Both the position numbers and the translations under genes were made by a program. The notes below the pieces were generated by a model. That model was not told where the DNA came from, did not search any database, and was given only the letters and a program-made list of their open reading frames with translations. Source: Sinotaia quadrata (taxonomy: Eukaryota; Mollusca; Gastropoda; Architaenioglossa; Viviparidae). From it: DNA of 64,000 bases. Shown here piece after piece: positions 57,864 to 64,000 of the stretch; within the stretch, counting starts at the first letter, position 1, and every line of letters starts with the position of its first letter. The DNA lies in assembly GCA_028829895.1 (NCBI GenBank), contig CM054182.1:60591379-60655378 (forward strand), in the 5' to 3' direction.

Positions 57864-59319
57864 GCTTATACCTAGTCTCCAAAACGAGAATAACAAACAT
57901 TTAATTAAATTCAAAAATTTAATAAAAAATAAAATAATTCGTTATCACTTATACTATTTGCGTTTCAGGTGTTACACATATATTCTAATTTGAACATGTA
58001 ACTGTGTTATAGATGAATATTTGCAGGATTTTAACATATATGCATATTGTTGCATATTATTTTAGATTAAAAACTTGTTCTTTAATGTAAACCCCTGCAA
58101 TTCTAACTTCAAAATTTTGACATGCAACTGATGTAAATTTTAATTTATTTTCTGGGATCTTATATATATTTTTCAGTAGTGATGCAGTGGCTATTGTCGG
58201 GCCTCCTCGGTATGCCTATGAGAAAGTAATTCTTTGTCAGCATCAGAGTTATCTGCTGACTTTTGTGCACGTGATTTACAGATATCTACTATAGTATAAA
58301 TGGGCTTTGGATTCAGCTACACCATTTGCTTTTTGAGGTGGTCCTTAAGAAACCCTCAAGTCCTGAAGAAACCCTCAAGAACCCTCAAATGCTGTCGAGT
58401 ACTATTGACCATGATTAGAGAATCCATCCAACTGTGTTTACAAACTCGGCAGTAGACGCTAGTGGAGAAATTTTTTTAAAAAATAAATCAATTGCTACGC
58501 AAATCTTAATGCACCGTCAAGGCCTTTAAATAGGAATTCTCATTTATCTCACCTGTCATTTGTGGATCCGTACCATTCCAGTCAAAAAAAAAAGCAGTGA
58601 AAGTGACGTAAGCTAGTATTCCAAGACCCTGGTTACCTCTCCCTAAACGAAACCAGATGATTGTACGCGCCTGAATTTTTGTCGTTATGGGGCGTGGGTG
58701 ACAAGAGGTAATAATTATTTATAAGTAACATTAATATGTACTCGAGAGCCTGCAAATTCACTTTGTTATTCGACACATATTATTGTACATTTACCAAGTG
58801 TATCGCTGTTTTAGACTTGCAGCAGTTCGTGCTTTTGGAACGTTCATTGGACTGAGAGCAATCTTTAGTCGCTGTTCTGACGTCATCCCTGTGAAACACC
58901 TGTCTATCAAGTCAACGCTATAGTTGAATAAGATAGCCTCACCAAGATTCCGTTTCTGAGAGCTCCAGACTTCGTTGTTAAAGATACTTTTAGCAGCAGT
59001 TTATTTTTTACAACGTTCACAGCATAGCGAAAGCATTGTTCAGCAAGCGACCCACCCCTCCTCCACTACCCCACCACAGACACACAAGGTCAAACTGCTT
59101 GATGATATGAAGCCCGAGAAAGTAAGACACCGGAACCTTTACAATCTGAATACACAGAAATGCGTTTTAATAATAATGTTCGTGATTTCGCCTCCCCGGC
59201 CCCGCCATTCCCGGAGCATCGCTGACAGTCATATGTATCTGATGGAGTAGTTGCTGAAAAAACAACCTCTCCATTCATCTACTTTTCTCGCTTCCCCTCT
59301 CCACTCGTCGTGCACTCTT
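57864..59319. other. Unique AT-rich DNA, no gene recognised
   Basis: Two nested AACCCTCAAG words near 58350-58390. A 91-codon + frame at 58975-59250 lacks a recognised domain. Confidence 0.5.
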
Positions 59320-59885
59320 CCTTGTCCTCACTATTTCCCGCCAGCCTTCCTTGCTCTCTTGCTTGCCCGCATTGTCCTCACTATTTCCCGCCAGCCTTCC
59401 TTGCTCTCTTGCTTGCCCGCATTGTCCTCACTATTTCCCGCCAGCCTTCCTTGCTCTCTTGCTTGCCCGCATTGTCCTCACTATTTCCCGCCAGCCTTCC
59501 TTGCTCTCTTGCTTGCCCGCATTGTCCTCACTATTTCCCGCCAGCCTTCCTTGCTCTCTTGCTTGCCCGCATTGTCCTCACTATTTTCCACCAGCTTTCC
59601 TTGCTCTCTCGCTTGCCCGCATTGTCCTCACTATTTCCCGCCAGCCTTCCTTGCTCTCTTGCTTGCCCGCATTGTCCTCACTATTTTCCACCAGCTTTCC
59701 TTGCTCTCTCGCTTGCCCGCATTGTCCTCACTATTTCCCACCAGCTTTCCTTGCTCTCTCGCTTGCCCGCTTTTCTTGACCTCATTATTTCCCGCCAGCT
59801 TTTCTTGTTCTCTCGCTTGCCTGGCTTCCTTGCTCTCTCGCTTGCCCGCCTTTCTTGCTCTCTCGCTTGCCCGCCTTCCTTGCTT
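59320..59885. repeat. Pyrimidine-rich minisatellite, 50-bp unit, about 11 copies
   Basis: CCAGCCTTCCTTGCTCTCTT followed by GCTTGCCCGCATTGTCCTCA repeats at 50 bp (59341, 59391, 59441). Strongly CT-biased on +, so all three + frames stay open (up to 244 codons); these are artefacts. The last units (59770-59885) are shortened and diverged. Confidence 0.96.
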
Positions 59886-60699
59886 TTCCCACTTCCCTCC
59901 TCCCCCCTCCATTTTATTGCTTATTGCGCTCTCCCCATCTCTCTCACATCCGGATACTATCAGAAGTGACGTGGATTTTAATTAAACTGTAGTGTTTTGC
60001 ATCCGTAGTGCACTTGCACGTATTGCATATCTTTGGACGACAGACATATACATGGATCAGATTATCAACAAAGGAAGGGCGTCATTAATCCGTTCAGGGG
60101 AGCGGGTCTGGTCCATGTCTACCTGGCGTTCAGTGGGGCGACGCCCAGCGTGCTGGCATTGTGTGTGGCACTGTTGATTTTTTTCTTCTTCTTTTTTTTG
60201 TTTTTTGCCACATGTGGAACTGCTGAAATGCATTTCCCTGTTCGGGCTAGTTTTCATTTTTGACGTCTGGAAGGAAAATGCAGCCCACGCCGAGGAGTTG
60301 GATCACCAAAACTCACCAAAGTCTTACTCCTGTGCTTGCCATTTGACATCACTTGGCGCGACTTGCAGGATTATTTAACTGTTTTGAGATAGAATATTCT
60401 GTTTGTGTAGGATACATAAAGAAACTAAATACAGGGAGTCCGAAAATTATCTTTCTAACTTAGATACTAAATGAAATATTTACTTGCACACATAGAAGTA
60501 CCAGTCAGGAAATTGAGACACAGAAACGCCCCCATTTAAAAAAAAAGTTTTAACGGTACTTCTTTGGGTATGTGTTTCAGAATTTGTTTGAATGAACCAC
60601 TCAACACATCGTCTTTCTCTTTTGGATTCATTTTGACTGAGGGGAGAATGGGGGGGGGGAGAAGATCTGGGGGAAATGAAAATAACTTGTCAGAATTTG
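59886..60699. other. Unique sequence, no gene recognised
   Basis: An ATG-less open stretch on + (about 60213-60375, DVWKENAAHAEELDHQ) has normal composition but no good acceptor before it and no known match. Confidence 0.4.
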
Positions 60700-60865
60700 G
60701 TATACATAATAGCTCTTTATATGCGATACATAATAGCTCTTTATATGCGATACATAATAGCTCTTTATATATGATACATAATAGCTCTTTATAGGCGATA
60801 CATAATAGCTCTTTATATGCGATACATAATAGCTCTTTATATGTGATACATAATAGCTCTTGCAG
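60700..60865. repeat. Minisatellite, 24-bp unit, about 7 copies
   Basis: ATACATAATAGCTCTTTATA plus TGCG repeats. Unit of 8 codons yields a KELLCIAY repeat frame on minus. Confidence 0.95.
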
Positions 60866-61762
60866 CATGAGAAAATTCGACAAGCTCATATTTATTGCCT
60901 GTTCTTAGTTGTCATCCTGCTTCCATTTATTCCTTGTTGACCTTGACTTATTCCACCTTCTTTATCATAATCATTTAAATTGCCATCATCGTTTTCTTTC
61001 TTTTTTATAACAACTTGGGTGTTCGTTTTTTATTGGAACTTTCACCGATTCAGTAAACTGAAAACCTTCAGTAAACCTATCAAGTCGATATTGTAAGCTA
61101 GTACTTCAACAATTTTTAGTATTGCAGCTTCAACTTCACTGTGAAATTCCTGTGACTTTCTTCAGGTTTTAGCAATTTATCACCTTCTATAACCTTGGAA
61201 CTAATCTTTCATTTTATACTAAAACAAGTTTTAAAATATCTTTTGTGTTATAAACGAATGAGGAGAGGAAAAGGGGGGGCTATGGTAAAAGAGTGATTAA
61301 ATACAGACATTGCGATATCACCATGGCAACATTACAAAATTGAATTAATTTCTTGCCCGTCAAAGCCTTCGAGAACGATAATTTTAAAACAGGTTCTATT
61401 TAAAATCATTACAGTAAAAAATTAAAAAAAAAAACAACCAAAAAGCTATGATTAAAATCTGATCAGACTTACTAACGTAAAGATAGTTATTTTTAGAAAG
61501 ACATTAATCGTGTTTAAACTGTAGATAAAGAAAGTCAAAGTTGGGTTTCTTTCTGCCACCGTTCGTCAGAGACGGTTTCCGTTTCATTTGGATCTGGAGT
61601 TAGCCCTTTGTGATTTATTGAAAAGATTGATGGAGAAGAAGCAGATTCTTTCGAGATTGTATGCCGACTGAACGTGTTATCTACCATGTTTCCGAGACTA
61701 GGAATGGAACATGAGATTGAGAGGATTTGACCAAGTATTTGATGCTACCCCCCCACCACCAC

Positions 61763-61775
61763 CACACACACACAC

Positions 61776-61856
<81 letters not shown>
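61763..61856. repeat. (CA)n microsatellite, about 90 bp
   Basis: CA dinucleotides with one CG interruption, preceded by ACCCCCCCACCACCACCA. Confidence 0.98.
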
Positions 61857-61859
<3 letters not shown>

Positions 61860-62082
61860 CTTTATCATCGTTAAACATGCGTAGCCTAGCCTCCCCGCAT
61901 CATTAGTAAACAGATTCCCTGGACAAATTGGGTCAAGGTTGCATCTTTTCTCTATTTCATTCAACCCACATCTTTTGAAAGGTAAGCTTATTTTTCTGTC
62001 AAGCAATTTTATTTAAGAACATACTTTTTTATTTAATAGTTTTTATTTTAGGCGAGGAAATTTGTTATGGATGCGTGTGTTT

Positions 62083-62102
62083 GGGTGGGTGGGTGGGTGG
62101 GG
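62083..62102 (+). other. G-quadruplex-capable run
   Basis: Five GGG/GGGG runs separated by single T (GGGTGGGTGGGTGGGTGGGG). Single-nucleotide loops make this one of the most stable kinds of intramolecular parallel quadruplex known. Confidence 0.7.
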
Positions 62103-62599
62103 AAAGTGGTGGTGGTAGTGAAGTATGCATAAATAAACGAAGGCAGGATGAAGCGACTTGTACTTTATATTTTCGGGAGACATAATGAATTTGAGGATTA
62201 TGTTGGATTGGAGATCGTGGGTTGTGTCTGACGCTGATGAGGTAGATGTACAGGTAGTAACGGATACCCGGGTATGGAGCCGTTTTGGGTGTGGGAGGAT
62301 CTTATTTTATCGCCTTGTACAAAACCAGTCTCGTGTATAAGGAGCTCCACTTTGTAAATCTTTGTCGTCCGATGTTAGGGCAGCGTCAGACTTATGTTTT
62401 AAAGTTCTCTCATAGAACTATTTTATATTTTCTCCATAGTTCAGGAGCAGTGACTTCCATTTAATGCATTAGAAGCTATTTAGTCTATTGTGACGATGTA
62501 TAACTACAGTGTGCAAAATAGTGAAGCAGCTTTGTTTGGTTTTTTTTAATCAGCACACATAATTTCACACTTGGCCTTGAATGCACACAATGCGTTAAC

Positions 62600-62830
62600 T
62601 TTAGAAATTTTAGAACTTCCCATTGTGACTGTTTCAAGTATACAGTTCTAATAATTAATTAACTTTAGAAATTTTAGAACTTCCCAGTGTGACTATTTCA
62701 AGTATATAGTTCTGATAATTAATTAACTTTAGAACTTCCCAGTGTGACTGTTTCAAGTATACAGTTCTGATAATTAATTAACTTTAGAACTTCCCAGTGT
62801 GACTGTTTCAAGTATACAGTTCTGATAATT
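62600..62830. repeat. Tandem repeat, about 51-64-bp unit, 4 copies
   Basis: TTAGAACTTCCCAGTGTGAC followed by TGTTTCAAGTATACAGTTCT and AATTAATTAAC. The first two units carry an extra TTTAGAAAT segment. Confidence 0.94.
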
Positions 62831-63069
62831 ATTTATTGGTATGATACATCTTTTCTTTTGTATAATAAATATGTAAACGAGGCACATTCTAAAAGTAACT
62901 TCTTTAACATTCAACTTTTCTAAATTCATTATTTATTGCATCGTTTGCGTTGTTTTTAAATTTTCCATTTTTGTAATACTCATATGTACTTAATCTTTCT
63001 CATACAGTTACATCATTACAGTTGTTTTTAGTTATCCCTTTGTACATATGTTAAAGGGAGGAGGGGTTG

Positions 63070-63265
63070 GCGGTGTGATTCTTAAGTTTAAAACCCAAAC
63101 CAATACATAATTTATTGGTAAACTTCAGGTATTGTGTGATTCTTAAGTTTAAAACCCAAACCAATCATAAAAAAAAAATTATTGGTAAACTTCAGGTATT
63201 GTGTGATTCTTAAGTTTAAAACCCAAACCAATACATAATTTATTGGTAAACTTCAGGTATTGTTG
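63070..63265. repeat. Tandem repeat, about 60-66-bp unit, 3 copies
   Basis: TGTGATTCTTAAGTTTAAAA followed by CCCAAACCAAT and TTATTGGTAAACTTCAGG starts at about 63074, 63134 and 63200. Confidence 0.95.
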
Positions 63266-64000
63266 CACGATAAATTTTAAAGCATAATATAGAATGATTC
63301 TGTTTTCTGCGCGAAGTTTACTGTGGTCTTCTTTTTCTATGAAAATATGTTGTTACAAGTCATAAAGTTTACATCGATAACAGCCAGCGTGCAGGAGTGA
63401 ACATGTATTCTGTGTACATCAATAAGCACAAACGGAAACGAGTTATTTAGTAATCGTATTTGAACAGCGGATGTCCAGTAGTCAAAAGTGAACACATGTA
63501 AATTTAATTCTAATGACCTGATCGCTGTAAATGTCAAACATATTAGGTTTTTTTAGTTTTCCAGGATGAGAAGGTACATAACTTCCGATTGGCTAATTGT
63601 TACGAGTAGATTATGTATTACAAGTATTCCCTAACAATTAAACATTGCTCTTCCCAGTTCTCTTCCTCTTTGTCTGTCCTCTTCTCATTGGAGATGTAAA
63701 ATTTCGTCAACTGGATCTAAGCCCCTAGATATGACGACATTTAGTTCAATAATGAATACCGAGTCAGTGAGACTGGCGACGAGGTCAGGCCGCTTCACGC
63801 GTAAGTTTTGCTCAGATTTCGTTTGCCTTATGTATTAAATATGGAGTAGACATTCTTTGGGAGCTGAGCGTAAATTGAATATGGTAGATGATTTTTGTGT
63901 TTTTAGATTTGTCACTTCGGTTTTGTTGCTCTCAATACTGATGTATTTGTAGTGGAAGTTCCTTCGTTCATTTACAAAGTTGATTTAAGGATGCATTACT
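63266..64000. other. Unique sequence to the window end, no gene recognised
   Basis: No coding or repeat pattern recognised; a 66-codon minus frame at 63337-63537 has no domain. Confidence 0.5.

Noticed and set aside
59251..59985. 244-codon + open frame rich in Leu, Ser, Pro and Cys
   Set aside because: By-product of the CT-rich 50-bp array, with all three + frames open; no splice or start context.
60213..60375. ATG-less open stretch considered as a Caskin SH3/linker exon
   Set aside because: No SH3 pattern (no ALYDY- or WW-type motif), no suitable acceptor AG before it, and it ends in a stop.

Overview
The window looks like AT-rich, non-coding DNA from a large-intron animal genome, probably a mollusc or other lophotrochozoan. 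The grounds are one spliced exon of a conserved animal neuronal scaffold gene, very long flanking gene-free DNA, many micro- and minisatellites, a fossil BED-finger hAT transposon, and recurrence of a GGGAGATAAC word that I associate with molluscan non-coding DNA (from memory, not verified here). No bacterial-type operons, CRISPR arrays, rRNA genes or complete tRNA genes were seen.

The only coding feature I recognise with confidence is a 109-base exon at 20247-20355 on the + strand. It encodes the last ankyrin repeat of a Caskin-like protein (signature [17 protein letters not shown]...). It has a good acceptor (TTTCAG) and donor (GTAGGA). Nothing else in the window resembles the neighbouring Caskin ankyrin or SH3 exons, so the rest is most simply intron: at least 20.2 kb upstream and up to 43.6 kb downstream. 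A phase-compatible possible alternative terminal exon lies at about 29544-29593.

Layout. 0-10 kb: unique AT-rich DNA alternating with minisatellites, plus a triple CACGTG cluster near 6.8 kb and a 195-bp CTTT tract. 10.1-12.66 kb: a degenerate hAT element on the minus strand with BED finger, transposase core and C-terminal hAT motif, broken by frameshifts and stops, with a tandemly duplicated half zinc finger. 12.7-20 kb: dense minisatellites and a CTAT tract. 20.25 kb: the Caskin-like exon. 20.7-31.5 kb: mostly unique DNA with two fragments resembling LINE/SINE 3' tails and a CpG-dense patch near 30.3 kb. 31.5-46.3 kb: GATA tract and many homogeneous arrays (72, 24, 31, 39, 48, 24, 30, 44 bp). 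46.3-64 kb: more arrays (40, 50, 67, 80, 65, 50, 24 bp) and a G-quadruplex-capable run near 62.09 kb.

By my own tally about fifty tandem arrays occupy roughly a fifth of the window. Almost all long open frames other than the exon and the hAT pieces are by-products of these arrays, especially those whose unit length is a multiple of three. I did not find a convincing novel multi-gene system. The best leads are the possible alternative Caskin exon, the transposon with duplicated zinc finger, and arrays that multiply recognisable transcription-factor words (GCCATTTT, CACGTG, ACGTCA).
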